Shown: one piece after another, positions 20,724-31,944 of the stretch
Position numbering within the stretch: the first letter of the stretch is position 1
Layout of the letters: each line of letters begins with the position of its first letter
From: Macrosoma leucophasiata
Taxonomy: Eukaryota > Arthropoda > Insecta > Lepidoptera > Hedylidae
NCBI GenBank assembly: GCA_036365455.1
Contig: JAWQUS010000008.1
Coordinates: 19,699,501-19,763,500, forward strand
Reading direction: 5' to 3'
Length of the DNA stretch: 64,000 nt
Made by a program: the position numbers and the translations under genes
The notes under the pieces: model-generated
Database searches by the model: none
Told to the model about the DNA's origin: nothing
The model's input: the letters and a program-made list of their open reading frames with translations, nothing else

Positions 20724-20728
20724 AGAAA

Positions 20729-20750
20729 TATATATATATATATATAGATA
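20729..20750. repeat. AT microsatellite
   Basis: A short (TA)n run of about 20 bp just outside the family R foldback. It is followed at 20759-20817 by a small hairpin (TATGTACATACATCGAC and GTCGATGTGTACATA). Confidence 0.8.
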
Positions 20751-21365
20751 AATTAGATTATGTACATACATCGACTATACAGCCTTTCTTCTAGGGTCGA
20801 TGTGTACATAGATAGGAAAGCATTAGATCTGTCAGCGATGAAGCTACAGTAACGGAGGTGTCATTTCGAATCTAATGAGTGCAGAATTTAAAACCAATTA
20901 TTACATGTATACATAAAATCGACTCATACAACTTCAATTGATTCGCAAACAAACGTACACATTATTGCGTTAAGCTGCTATTAGCTAGCGGTCACTCCTA
21001 TATGAAGGTTGAGGTCGAATCGGTCTCTGGAATACTAGGTCAAGTTTATGATTCCCGGGCGAAATGTTTGCTCAAACGTTTGGTCCAAGGTAGCCCGTTA
21101 TGGCCGACACCGATCAGTGTTGTTAGTAGGGATGTTATGGAGCTACGTAACCGGAATTAAGTACCGGATATCCGAAATATTTTTCTTTCCTTTTCACTTG
21201 AACCGGTTTCCGGGTAGCCGGCACCGGATACCCGGCGGCTAAGTGTACGGCCATGTACTTTAGCTTTCACATTTACCACCGGAATTTGTCCTGAATATGT
21301 TACCGGATAGTGGGCACGCGCCACCCGGCGACCGGTTCATGTGAAAAGGCAATTGACGGTAACCG

Positions 21366-21612
21366 AATTGGCGTCAGGACATGACGACCCCACCGCCCAC
21401 TAGCGGAAGCATTTTCTTCTACTGGAAGAGAATTCTTCCGTTAGTGCAGTCAGTCAACCGATCAATAGCGGTCAAACCATTCCAATAGGGCGGTAGTAAA
21501 TATAACAACGCGGGATGGGCAGCAGCGTCCCACGAGAAAACTACCATCACTGCGCTCGCCAATCCGCCTGCCAAGCGTGGCGATTATGGCATATTCTCCC
21601 CTAATGACTCAC
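21366..21612 (-). repeat. Family M repeat
   Basis: CGACCCCACCGCCCACTAGC, TTCTACTGGAAGAGAATTCTTC, GTGCAGTCAGTCAACCGATC, CAATAGGGCGGTAGTAA and CCAAGCGTGGCGATTATGGC match the copies at 33779 and 44150 (opposite orientation) and 42549 (same orientation). It is a short dispersed repeat of about 250-280 bp without coding capacity. Confidence 0.7.
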
Positions 21613-21619
21613 AACCCCA

Positions 21620-22700
21620 TTCCCGCATACAAGTTTATGTGTAGTAATTTTGTTCTTTTGCATAACTCGTAGAATCGTTTGATACTTTGATCTGTATTTA
21701 ATTTTGCATCCACTGCTAAATATTTCAAATGATAACAATAGAAATGCATTTTAATACAAACTGCAAAGCTACTATGTGCGAATTATTTCATTATATTTTA
21801 GTTTTACGAGGAATTTAAATAAAAGCTCGCTCGTATAAAAGTTTAAATTTGTTTTCAGCAATATGCAATTAAATAGTTGTTTCGGATTTCATTTTTTGTC
21901 CTTGTTGATACGATAACAACTCTGCCTACTACTACCGCCCCCCATCGCCCAATCCCCTCTAGGCTTGCTAACCTGAACCTCACCGTTTCTGGGGTTTCGT
22001 GCCTGAACCGGCCTACACATTTTCGTATTGCCTAAATATGAATGATGAAAGGTGGCCAATGTACTTTCTCAAGGTCCAATTTACCCCTCCTGTAACAAAT
22101 TTCATTAAAATCGGTTAATAGCAGCACATACAGACAGACAAACATACACATTTTCGCATTTATAATATTAGTAGAGACTATTGTTCTCTTTATGAAACAA
22201 TATTTAGCATTATTTTCCGTTTCCGTTTGATTGTTAAACTATTAAAAAAGTATGTGCTTAGGTTTTCGTGAGTGTAGCTCATTGAAACTAAAACTAGTTT
22301 TCGGATTTATTGCTTATTTATATTAAACTAAAATAGTGTTCCCGGGATAGCAGATCAATAATAAACATGATACAAACTAATAAATCACATTTTGTAAATA
22401 TAGTTAACGTAACTACTAGAATGTGCCAATTACAACTTTTGCCGACTAATCGGCCCAGCCGATCACGGTTTCGAAGATGCCTATGACTCACTGATAGGCT
22501 TGAACATCTGAGTCTGCGCAGAGATGTAGTGAGTCTGTGCGTTTTTTACGCACGTATTAGAGCTTGCTGATTAGGTTAAATAACAACAATGTTATTGAGT
22601 TAATCAGTCCAGTTCATTTAAGTGCAATTCCTACACATAATTAAATCTTCGAAATTATAAACTACTTGAGTTGTTTTATTCAAAAAGAAATGAAGTGATT
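21620..22700. other. Intron 2 sequence with repeat tails
   Basis: At 22085-22175 the string TTCATTAAAATCGGTTAATAG, a CAGACAGACA motif and CATTTATAATATTAGTAG form the common retroposon-type tail also seen at 43030-43112 and 49290-49395. At 22285-22330 there is a single-arm piece of the 9854 foldback (AACTAGTTTTCGGATTTATT). The remainder is unassigned. Confidence 0.45.
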
Positions 22701-22705
22701 CTCTT

Positions 22706-22989
22706 ACTGGTGGTAGAGCTCCAGTGACGTAGCTCGCGGGCGTAGGCTCCACCGCATTACCTAATTTACTTGTCGCTAAATGGTAGTGTTCAGCACTATC
22801 GTGTTCCGTTTAGTTGGTAATGTACGGCCCTGTAATTTCCGGCACAGAGGCATAACACCTAAGGCCTCAGGAGTGGTAACGCATCTGCATTTTGACCTTG
22901 GTCTTTGTGTGGGTGTCTATAGGCTGCAGTCATCACTTAACATCAATGTGAACTGCATGCTTGTTAACCACTTCCATTACATAAAAAAA
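22706..22989 (+). repeat. Family F copy, full length
   Basis: From ACTGGTGGTAGAGCTCCAG to CCATTACATAAAAAAA. It is close to consensus and was used here with 19649 and 56868 to define the element's ends. Confidence 0.9.
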
Positions 22990-23287
22990 TAATTAAATAC
23001 ATTCAAGTTGTCCTGCATTAGGTAGAATGACTTAGTTCTGTATACGACATACCTTTTCATTAATTAGATTTGCCAACGGTGCACTGTTTCGTTGATCGAG
23101 CCAACCAAACCAGTCTCTCGAGTTTACTGCGCTAATGCGGCACTGTCGATTCGTAGAGTCATCAGGGGCCCGTACCATGATTTCTAGGACGAGGCTCACA
23201 GATCGCACTACGACTTTACTTTGCCTTTGGAAAATTCTGAAAACAAATGGTATCCTTCTTTGAGTCTCTTTTTTTTATGGCACAGTG

Positions 23288-23417
23288 GTATACCCAGACA
23301 TACTACAACTAAGACTTCTGGAGTGGCAATGCATCTACATTTAAAACTTCGCTTTTATGTACCTACCTTTCACTCACCATCAACGTGAACTGTATGCTAC
23401 TTCATGACATAAAAAAA
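23288..23417 (+). repeat. Family F copy, divergent 3' half
   Basis: CTTCTGGAGTGGCAATGCATC, CAACGTGAACTGTATGC and the ACATAAAAAAAAC end match the 3' half of family F with many changes. Confidence 0.45.
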
Positions 23418-23419
23418 AC

Positions 23420-24930
23420 GTGCCTTTAACGAATGAACTTGCTGGTCAGTTCGCCTTCTATAGATATTTATATATTTTTGTACAATATTCTACCCTACAC
23501 TCGCCTAGTTGTATAGTCAAGAGAAACAAATAAAACGTATGGTCATCATTTACACGGTTTATTAATTGAATACAGTCATACGCCAACTTAAGCTTAGCCG
23601 TTTTACGCAAATGTCGAGATACACGGTTTTTTTATTATACCGCGCGCATTGGTTCTTCGCTCGGTCAGTGTTCGGTTTACGAGAAGTTCTAGTTATCTGT
23701 AATGATGTCATCCAAAAGCTCAAAATAATAATATTTTGAATCTAGTATTTATTTGACAAGGTAAACTCCGACATAGGCGAATTCGACTTATACTGCTATC
23801 GCATGGTCCCCCACCTATCGCGTAGGTCCGGGGTATTACCATAACACGTTCGTTTTCTTTAGACTGTGGTATAACTGTATTGTATTCATTTAAGCATCCA
23901 ATGTATGCTTGTACACAATCCACAGGTCTTAGCGTAGCGTACGCAGCGTCCTACAAATGGAGGCAGTTTTGCACAAAGGCTTACCACTAACTACCAACCG
24001 AAGTACACGATTCGGCAATAACTATGGGAAGTTCGGTTTTAAGCCTATTATGACTGAAAAGAGAAGACGGGTAGTAGTTACGAGAACATATTTTATTATG
24101 TATGGAGCTTTATTCTCGCAACTCGTCCATAGTAAGAGCGTGTAGACGCATCCATTTGCGATTCAAATTTTCGTATATTGCTTTTTAAGTGGAAAACAGT
24201 TCACGTAGTTTTTATGTGAATATTGCACTGACCTTTTCAGAAAATTGTATGTTTTGATACTTATATTTAAGTTATCCGTGGGCTAAGCACTAAGCTCTAA
24301 ATATTTATTTACTAAATGTTACATCTTAACGATTAAAATCGGATCACTGGAGTGCTGAACATGGGTATTGCCTCTTGCAATATTAGGATTTGCACGCTTA
24401 ATGTTAGATACGCAAAATACTAGCCCGATTTTTTCGCCAATCCTATTAATATTAAACATTGATTTGGCAAATTGTGGTTATTAAATATTCGTAAAATTTC
24501 AAGGAACGTTTAAAAGATGACAAAACATGAAGAAATTGTAAGGAAAACAATCAAAATAAAAAATTTTCCGATCAAAAAGTTAAGTATAAAGGATACCTTT
24601 ATGTAGAAAACTTGCAAAGCGTAAAACGACTACGCACCACTTTCCGATCCAATACTTACGAGCATCTTAAAATCTGGCGTCAAAAGAGTCTTCATAAATA
24701 TCCAATCGGTCCGTCGGTATGTCCATCTATAATATAGATTTTAAGTTAAAAAAAAATAACTTTTAACGTAAAGAATTTTATATTTTAGAACATATCTAAG
24801 ACCTGAGCGAAATGAAATAGAGTGCAGTTTACATTGTTACGATTCTAGACCACTTATTTTGGGGATATTTAGTATAAACTCATATATAAATAAAATTAAA
24901 AATAAATCTACCTGTGAGGTGTTCTCTTAG
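23420..24930. other. Intron 2 sequence without recognised element
   Basis: No exon or clear repeat. Short open frames at 23720-23923 and 23957-24145 show no known motif and no splice context. Confidence 0.35.
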
Positions 24931-24941
24931 AAATTCGCGAG

Positions 24942-24991
24942 AAAATAGGTTTATTTAAATGAGTCGTAGCTCATTTAAATAAACCTATTTT
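24942..24991. repeat. Perfect 22 bp hairpin
   Basis: The left arm 24942-24963 and right arm 24970-24991 are exactly complementary, with loop TCGTAG. The sequence continuing to the right (ACAGATTTATCTTGCGTAAATT, CCAACGTTTCCGG) resembles the right arm of the foldback at 9854-10182, so the hairpin may come from a rearranged copy of that element. Confidence 0.85.
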
Positions 24992-25177
24992 ACAGATTTA
25001 TCTTGCGTAAATTCAACTAAAATTATAATTGATATTAATCCAACGTTTCCGGTTTGATCAAATACTGATACCTACTCATTAGAGAACGCCGAATCAATAG
25101 AATGGGATTCCTTATTCGGTAAAATTAAATCCCTGCCGCACCAGTTGTCCAATAAATGAACAAAAAAAAACTGTTCT

Positions 25178-25365
25178 CTCATATATTTTTTTTTGTAAGG
25201 AAGGTGGCAAACATATATGCAGGTCACATTTATGATAAGTGATGACTGCAGCCTATAGACCTCAACACAAAAACAAGAGGTCAAAATTTAGATACGTTGC
25301 CATCCCTGAGACCGAATTCGTTATGTCTCTGTGATAGTTATTACGGGGCCATACAATTCATTATC
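25178..25365 (-). repeat. Family F copy, divergent subfamily, truncated
   Basis: GGTGGCAAACATATATGCAGG, GATGACTGCAGCCTATAGAC, GAGACCGAATTCGTTATGTCT, TAGTTATTACGGGGCCATAC. It has the GAGACC and TAGTTATTACGG variants shared with 30985 and 46013, and stops about half way. Confidence 0.6.
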
Positions 25366-25830
25366 ATTACATCTTCTACTTCCACCCTATGAACGCTATG
25401 CAAGTCGTTTAAAAAATTGATGGCGGCAGAAGTACCAGTAGCTGCAAATAATTTTCAAAATGCTTACAGACAAATATCACCTAAGACAGATAAGCGAACG
25501 GTATCTTCTAAAATATTATAATCGACGGCTATGAATCTTGTCATATAGCTACAAGTATTATGTCACTGAAAATATTTCAAAAGATTTGCTAACAAGCTAA
25601 AAGTTCGTATTATGCACGCCATTTACAGCCATTGTCACGCGTACGCTCGCTTTATTATACAGGTTTACTTAAATTTTCAACCTGAAATTATGACACAACC
25701 GTCATGCTTATTTAAAAGTGTTTAAATATTCAAATATCTGTTTATGTACTGTGTAAATCGTTTAAAATAATTTTAACTTAGTTCATGACTGTAGCCGAAA
25801 GACGTCCAATGCTGTGCGTAATTAGGTGAG

Positions 25831-26230
25831 ACTAGCTGTGCCCGCGGCATCGTCCGCGTGAGAATTTATGATTGTTCAGTATCTACCCAGACGAAGTCGT
25901 AGGCGCAAGCTAGTATAAAAGTAGCCTAAGTTACTCCTATTACATAAGCTATCTGCCAGTGAAAGTCCCGTCAAATCGGTCCAGCCGCTCCCGAGATTAG
26001 CGGAAACAAACAGACAGACAGGAAGACAAAAATTGTAAAAAATGTTGTTTTGGTATTTGTATCGCTTATACATACATACGCATTTGGTAAAACGCAGTTA
26101 TTTTTTTTATTACAAACGGACATTGCAATTTTATTAATTTGTTTAGATATATACATACATATGCATTTAGTAAAAAGCAGTTATTTTTACATTACAAACA
26201 GACATTCCAGTTTTATTTATTTGTATAGAT
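25831..26230 (+). repeat. Family R repeat
   Basis: Begins with a foldback of about 80 bp (ACTAGCTGTGCCCGCGGC to GACGAAGTCG and GCAAGCTAGTA), then AGTAGCCTAAGTTACTCC, CTGCCAGTGAAAGTCCCGTC, GTCCAGCCGCTCCCGAGATT, a GACAGACAGG tract and ATTGTAAAAAATGTTGTTTTGG. A tandem duplication follows, of about 100 bp around CATACGCATTTGGTAAAACGCAGTTATTTT (26070 and 26160). Confidence 0.7.
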
Positions 26231-26231
26231 A

Positions 26232-26401
26232 ATCCGCCAATGTCATGGCGGATTGGATATCGCAGCAACCCATCCTTCCCATTGTTTTTGCTGCCGCCTA
26301 TTGGAATAGATTGGCCTTCATTGTTCGATCGACTTACTGCACTAGCGCATGAATTCTCTTTAACCAGTGGACAGTGGGGTCATCACGTCCCGACGCCATA
26401 G
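26232..26401 (+). repeat. Family M repeat, truncated
   Basis: GCGGATTGGATATCGCAGC, TATTGGAATAGATTGGCC, GACTTACTGCACTAGCGC and GTGGGGTCATCACGTCCCGAC correspond to the second half of family M. Confidence 0.55.
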
Positions 26402-26451
26402 CTAGAAGCCGGTGGAGTTGTTACGTCTAGACGCGAAGTTTAGTTTAGTTA

Positions 26452-26455
<4 letters not shown>

Positions 26456-26503
<48 letters not shown>
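26456..26503. repeat. (AT)24 microsatellite
   Basis: An uninterrupted AT dinucleotide run of about 48 bp immediately adjoining the tail side of a family F copy. Confidence 0.95.
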
Positions 26504-26504
<1 letters not shown>

Positions 26505-26507
<3 letters not shown>

Positions 26508-26816
26508 GTAATGGAAGTGGTAAAAAAGCATACAGTTCACATTGATGTTAAGTGATGACTGCAGCCTAGAGATGGTAACGCATCTGCATTTTGACCTTGG
26601 TCTTTGTACCCACACAAAGTCCAAGGTCAAAATGGAGATGCATTACCACTCCTGAAGCCTAAGGTGTTATGCCTCTGTGTCGGAAATTACAGGTACGTAC
26701 ATTACCACCTGACCGGAACATGATTGTACTGAACACTACCATTTAGTGGCAAGTATATTAGATAATGCGGTGGTGCCTATACCCGCGAGGTCGTCACTGG
26801 AGCTCTACCACCAGTA
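26505..26816 (-). repeat. Family F copy with internal inverted duplication
   Basis: Starts ATGTAATGGAAGTGGTAAAA and ends CTCTACCACCAGTAAAAA. Inside it, 26573-26607 is an inverted copy of 26614-26648 (31 or 32 of 35 positions pair) around a 6 bp loop. The consensus has only the right-hand arm, so about 40 bp were inserted in reverse orientation. Confidence 0.85.
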
Positions 26817-27244
26817 AAAAAATTAAAATAATGTATGTATTTAATAATTTATGAATCAAGCTTAATTTTAACTAAAAATGTAACTCGAACAAGGTATTGG
26901 TGGGTCTGACATCTTTGTGCTCGTGTTTGAACACTTGCGTCAGCGCATTACTCTGGTATGTACTCTAATGTTAAGTAAGTTTTACTGTATAAAATGAAAT
27001 AAAAAAGTGGGTTGTACTCCGGGAGTGCTGACAGAAGTGAAAACTTGATTATTAACGTTGATCATTTTTGGATTGCATGGCAACTCAAACTCAAATTTTT
27101 GTTTCAAATTGGTCTACAAGAACACTTTTGCATTGTCAGTTTATAAGCTACATATAGCGAATGACTCACCAATAAATACATATTTATCGGTAGTCTCAGC
27201 AATAAGTATTTAGAATAATCAAATTTTAAAAAAATCACCAATTT

Positions 27245-27395
27245 TACTTATAAAACCTTTCAATTCCTGCATAGAAGAAAAAGAAAAATCTATTCGTCAT
27301 AAACATAGTCATTCACTTAGCAGAGTTCCAAGTGCAGGCACTACTGAGAAGAACTCCGCTACTGAACAAACTCAGAATGTTGCTCTTTTATTCAA
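27245..27395 (+). repeat. LINE 3' UTR fragment (same family as 46500-46680)
   Basis: CTTTCAATTCCTGCATAGAAG, ATTCACTTAGCAGAGTTCCAAG, CACTACTGAGAAGAACTCCG and CTACTGAACAAACTCAG match 46525-46670, part of the 3' UTR of the LINE inserted at 46343-48760. A related variant is at 29500-29590. Confidence 0.6.
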
Positions 27396-27406
27396 AATGT
27401 TTAATC

Positions 27407-27691
27407 ACTAGTGGTAGAGCTCAAGTGACGGAGCTCGCGGGCGTAGGCACCACCGCATTACCTAATATAGTTGCCGCTAAATGGTAGTGGTCAGCACTAC
27501 CGTGTTCCGGTCAGGTGGTAATGTACGGCCCTGTAATTTCCGGCACGGAGGCATAACACCTAGGGCCTCAGGAGAAGTAACGCATCTGCATTTTGACCTT
27601 GGTCTTTGTGTAAGTGGTTATAGGCTGCAGTCATCACTTAACATCAACGTGAACTGCATGCTTGTTTGTCACTACCATTACATAAAAAAAA
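27407..27691 (+). repeat. Family F copy, full length
   Basis: From ACTAGTGGTAGAGCTCAAG to CCATTACATAAAAAAAAA. Close to consensus. Confidence 0.88.
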
Positions 27692-27699
27692 ATCTAATA

Positions 27700-28720
27700 C
27701 AAATGGGATTTAAAGTAGAATACAGATAATGTGAAAGTCCATGGCATATGCATATATTATTTATTATATTATAATATATGCAAAATATTTATCAGACTTA
27801 ATATCGTGATAGAAAATAACAACAACCGCAACAATAACGCTGGGGTATGTTATACCTTACGAGACCATACGTCCCATTTTGAACGGTACAGTACCGTTTT
27901 CATACAGTTTTTCGTCCCGGTGTCAGGAAAACTTTTGGGATGCGAAAATGTCTGTTATCGGCAGTCTCAGCAAAAAATGCAAATATCTATAGAAAACTAG
28001 GGTACCCGAAAAGTTGTACTGTAAACGTCAATCCGAAACTTAATGTTTTTTGAATAATTTTTATCTCAATAGCAATACTAACAGATATTATCTGCGGCGA
28101 TACCTAAGATACTTAGAACGGTGCTTAAAGAAGGGCTTTATATCTGGGCATTCGTAAGTAGATGAGCCTCTTCCGCCCTGGTTCCTTGAAGGTTAATTTT
28201 GAGAATGTCCCGTTTTGAGTGACGATAAAAATACTCACGTTAGTTATACCCGACCTCACTCACACCGGGTTAAATATAGATAATTAAAAACCGTAAATAA
28301 TCAAAACATGCACAAAGACAAAATTTAATTTCAATATTTTAGAACCTCTTCAAAACAACTCCGTCACACTCTCACGCTAGTTTGTCCAGAAAATGAATAG
28401 CAATTTTATTATCATAAACTTATTGAACAAAAGGCGCATTGTCTCGTGTCCATCGCGCAAATTGCTTTACGTTAAGTTAGGGTTGTCAACTTTTTACAAA
28501 CAACAATTAGATGTGGAATAACTTGTTTACGTTAATGACCTTGTGTCGGCGCCCGCGGGAGGGTTCGCGTAAGATTAGGAATTAAATTATATTAAGATGT
28601 GACAAATAAAGCAGTTAAATGCGGAACAATTCTTATAACAATAGCACCAGACAATGTCTGATTACGCCGATGACCCTATAACCAGTTTTTTTACAAAAAT
28701 TTTCAGCATTTTCGTAACTT
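27700..28720. other. Intron 2 sequence without recognised element
   Basis: An 89-codon frame at 27731-28000 has no recognisable motif. No splice context or repeat partner. Confidence 0.35.
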
Positions 28721-28727
28721 TACGCAT

Positions 28728-29017
28728 GTGATTCTCTAAGGGGTAAGGGTAGGGGAGGTAAATGCATGCATTCAAGCATACATGCAAACACCCACTATTC
28801 GCCGGTTACGTTTTGGCCCCTGTTACAGGTGGCGAGATTGTACATAACCGGTCATAAACTCCGAGGTACTGGGTAACTTCCAGAAAATTGAAAAGTTACA
28901 ATAGATAAAGAGATAATGGATTTTACACCGTTATTTCTGATCGTCCCGACCCGGGGATTGAACCCAGGACCCAGCGTATTACTAGTGGTCTGCTAGCACT
29001 TGGCTACAGAGACAGTG
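28728..29017 (-). repeat. tRNA-derived SINE, family S3
   Basis: Minus strand: GTAGCCAAGTGCTAGCAGAC (A box), CCTGGGTTCAATCCCCGGGT (B box GGTTCAATCC), then ATCTCTTTATCTATTGTAAC, CTGGAAGTTACCCAGTACC and the CATGTATGCTTGAATGC body. It is the most complete S3 copy here. Others are at 30041, 41425 and 6236. Confidence 0.8.
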
Positions 29018-29234
29018 TTTTGTTTTAATTGAAAAAAAAAACACTATATATTTGTCAGAGATTTTCGCACACTTCCCGTAAAAGAAACGGTTTAGTTTTT
29101 TTTTAATCATTTTTTTTTAATTATTTACATGTATATTTTATTTTTAATTAACAATATAAATAGTAATAACAACCTAAAAACAATTTAATACTCTTCTAAC
29201 TGTATGATTGCCAACCCTTCAATAACTGAGTACC

Positions 29235-29595
29235 AGACGACTTCAAAATCAAACTCAAACTCAAAAATTCATTTAATCACTTGGAAATAATAGAATTTGC
29301 TTGTGATAGGTCAAATTACAAATATAAAATTAAAGCGAATAACAACTGATACGTTGATTAATATGTCAAAGTAAACAAAATAAAATAAATAATAGTCCAA
29401 AAATACTTAATGATAAAAATAGGTATCAACAGAATGTTCCATACTTTCTTTTACAAACGGCAAGATAAGACTAAACAAAAAAATAAAGGACATTCTTTGT
29501 CATTCACTGGCAGAGTTCCAAAGCCCACATTACTGAGAAAAAACCTGCCAAAACAAAACTCAGTAGGGTCTTTTCAAAATATGTTCCTTAAAACT
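29235..29595 (+). repeat. LINE 3' UTR with (AACTCA)n end
   Basis: AAAATCAAACTCAAACTCAA at its left is the short-repeat tail. From there to about 29510 it is the reverse complement of 41885-42165. The region ACTGGCAGAGTTCCAAAGC to CAAAACTCAGTAGGG is a variant of the motif in the LINE at 46343-48760. I read it as the 3' end of a CR1-group LINE, minus-oriented. Confidence 0.6.
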
Positions 29596-29652
29596 ATCTT
29601 AACTTAACCGGCGTTTAGCGTGTAGGTAACTATATAATCGCGTTGTTGCACA

Positions 29653-29878
29653 CTAATAAATAAATAATAAATAAAATACGCTTACACTCACAGCCCCATA
29701 GTAGGTATAAACCTGTGTCGTGGGTGCCGTTGTACACATACAACACATACACAAACACCCAGACCCGAAACAAATATCTGTAGGCCATACAAATATTTGT
29801 TCCGGTGCGGGGATCGAACCCGCGACCCTTCGAATCAAACGGTGGTTTCGCACCGCTGGACTAACCGGGTCGTCGAAA
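29653..29878 (-). repeat. tRNA-derived SINE, family S1, near intact
   Basis: Minus strand: GACGACCCGGTTAGTCCAGC, CGCGGGTTCGATCCCCGCAC (intact B box), GGAACAAATATTTGTATGGC, GTGTATGTGTTGTATGTG, CCTACTATGGGGCTGTGAG and a tail of ATTT units at 29653-29676. It is 226 bp and, with 43668, the best copy in the window. Confidence 0.9.
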
Positions 29879-30040
29879 CACTGAACGTAATGGTGTTAAA
29901 TGTATACCAACGTTGACTTAAATGTGGAACTAAGTTGTCGCAACAAGATTCGCTTACCTAAGTGGTGCTCGGTTTCGAACCTGGAGCATATCGCTCTGAA
30001 GTTCGTATGCGTTTATAAATACTAAAATGTGTTATAGAAT

Positions 30041-30262
30041 TTCGGGGGATATTAGAGAAAATGGTGTAAAATCCTATATCTCTGGTTCTATTGGGATTTT
30101 TTCATTTTATGGAAGTTTCCCAGTACCTCGAAGTTTGGTAATGTGCCCGGAGATGTCAATAGGCTCGCCACCTGTCACATGCGCCAATACGTAACCGACG
30201 AATCGGGGGTGTTTGCATGTATGATTGAATGCATGAATTTACCTAAGCCTACCCCTTCGGGG
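30041..30262 (+). repeat. tRNA-SINE family S3, 5'-truncated
   Basis: ATGGTGTAAAATCCTATATC, GGAAGTTTCCCAGTACCTCG, GATGTCAATAGGCTCGCCAC and GTTTGCATGTATGATTGAAT match the S3 body in plus orientation. The pol III head is missing. Confidence 0.7.
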
Positions 30263-30367
30263 ATTACAGTTACGTATATATTATAGAACATGTGTTTGTT
30301 ACTAGAAATTACTATGCGTACTCATATTGATTTCTTTCCTATTCTGAATCAAAATTAGCATTACTTT

Positions 30368-30422
30368 TTTAGGGTTCCGTACCTTAAAAGGAAAAAAGGA
30401 ACCCTTATAGGATCATTCGTGC

Positions 30423-30458
<36 letters not shown>

Positions 30459-30963
30459 GCCTGTCTGTCTGTCTGTCTGTCTGTCCGTCCGTCCTTCACA
30501 GCCAATTTGCTCCGAAACTACTCGACCGATTGAGTGGAAATTTGATGAATATATGTAAATTGGTGACCCAAAGATGAACACGTCAAGTAAAATAATAAAT
30601 TTTAAACAGGGGGGCCACTTTCGGGAGGTAAATCAGAAAATGAAAAAAATATATATTCGTAAATTGTGTCGTGTGACATATCAAATGAAAGAGGTTGTTG
30701 TCAGCATCTCAGATATATTTGTTTTATAATTTTTGCATAAACAAATTTGAAGTTATTTAAGAAAAACGACGAAAATTGACCACTCCCTCCCCCTATCTCC
30801 GAAACACTGAACTTAAAATTTTGAAAAAAATTTGGAAAATAGTTCTTTGCCTATAGATTACTGGAAAACCTATAATAAGTTTTTCTTTACATTTCTTACT
30901 CTGTAAATGCACTAAAAACGGAACCCTACACTGCGTGTGGCCCGACTGCGCTTGACCGGTTTT
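30368..30963 (-). repeat. Family P repeat, full length, with (CTGT)n tract
   Basis: AGGGTTCCGTACCTTAAAAGG at the left, a CTGT tract of about 70 bp (30424-30495), then AAATTTGATGAATATATGTA and CGGAACCCTACACTGCGTG, ending CTTGACCGGTTTTTT. It is the inverted counterpart of 53546-54046. Confidence 0.8.
30424..30495. repeat. (CTGT)n microsatellite
   Basis: About 17 tandem CTGT/CCGT units with one CTGC interruption, internal to the family P copy. Confidence 0.95.
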
Positions 30964-30984
30964 TTATGTAGAAGATTGCAAATT

Positions 30985-31166
30985 GTTGAAGGTGGCAAAC
31001 AAGCATGCAGCTCACAGATGACACTGATGTTAAGTGATGAATGCATCTTACAGACCTATGTGTAGATCATAAACCACAGAGGTCAAAATGCAGATGCGTT
31101 GCTATCCCTGAGACCTAAGTCGTTGTCTCTGTGTTAGTTATTACGGAACCATACATTAAAATCTAT
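30985..31166 (-). repeat. Family F copy, divergent, truncated
   Basis: GGTGGCAAACAAGCATGCAG, GATGTTAAGTGATGAATGC, AAATGCAGATGCGTTGC, GAGACCTAAGTCGTTGTCTC, TAGTTATTACGG. It belongs to the subfamily of 25178 and 46013. Confidence 0.65.
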
Positions 31167-31612
31167 ACTTATAATAAAACTGTAGAAGTGTAAATTCTGT
31201 ACATTAAAAATTTTGAAAAAATAAGTACCAGGGGATGTTACTAGATCGATACCGAACCCAAATATGTGATTAGAATTTTTTTGTCTGTCTGTATGTCTGT
31301 CTGTTTGTTCAAGCATCACAGAAAAACTACCGGTTCGATTACAATGAAACTTGGTATGATTAAACTTTAACCTTCGGCGCACAACACTGGGTACTTTTTA
31401 TCCCGGAAAAATGACTGTTTGTCTGTGTGTTTGTGCACGCTAATATCAGAAACAGCTTATTCGATTTGCGGTTTTCACTAATATATTGTGGTAAGGTTTA
31501 CTTAACATTAAGTGTTTTTTCATGTCAATCGGTTTAGAAATAAAAAAGTAATGTCAATTTAAAGAATCATGTCGAATATTTTTAAGCTATTCTGTTTATC
31601 TTAGTTCTATCT
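31155..31612 (-). repeat. Family Q repeat, inverted copy of 160-612
   Basis: Contains AAACTTGGTATGATTAAAC, GGGTACTTTTTATCCCGG and GTGCACGCTAATATCAGAAAC, each the complement of the corresponding part of 160-612. It joins directly to the family P piece that follows, as in the other copy. Confidence 0.75.
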
Positions 31613-31615
31613 TTT

Positions 31616-31772
31616 AGGGGGTTTCGTACCTAAAAGGTAAAAACGGACACCACGGATTACTAATCCTCCGCTGTCTGTCCGTCCGTCCGTCTATCTGTCA
31701 CCAGCCTGTATCTCATAAATAGTGATAGCTAGAAAGCTAACATTTTCACAAATTATGTATTTCTGATACCGC
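31616..31772 (-). repeat. Family P piece, inverted copy of 1-158
   Basis: GGGGTTTCGTACCTAAAAGG, GATTACTAATCCTCCGCTGT, a CCGTCCGTCC tract and TCACAAATTATGTATTTCTG mirror 1-158. Confidence 0.75.
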
Positions 31773-31944
31773 TATAAAGAGAAAATTAATTACTAAAAAT
31801 AAGAAAATGAAAATGTTAAGGGGTCCAAGGGGGCATACAATAAACGTGTTTTTTTCGTATATTTTTTTGCTCGATAAAAATAACGGTAGCAAGTAGACGC
31901 TTAAAGTTTTCACAGAATGTTTAGGTCTTATGTTGTATATTACC

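Noticed and set aside
22780..22992. Recurrent frame with THLHFDLGLCVGVYRLQSSL and NINVNCMLV residues at many sites
   Set aside because: It is the translation of family F and recurs in every good copy on either strand. It has no start context, domain or codon bias, so it is a shadow of a repeat.
30424..30495. CRISPR-like or regulatory array of CTGT repeats
   Set aside because: It is a simple tetranucleotide microsatellite within a dispersed transposable repeat. There are no spacers.
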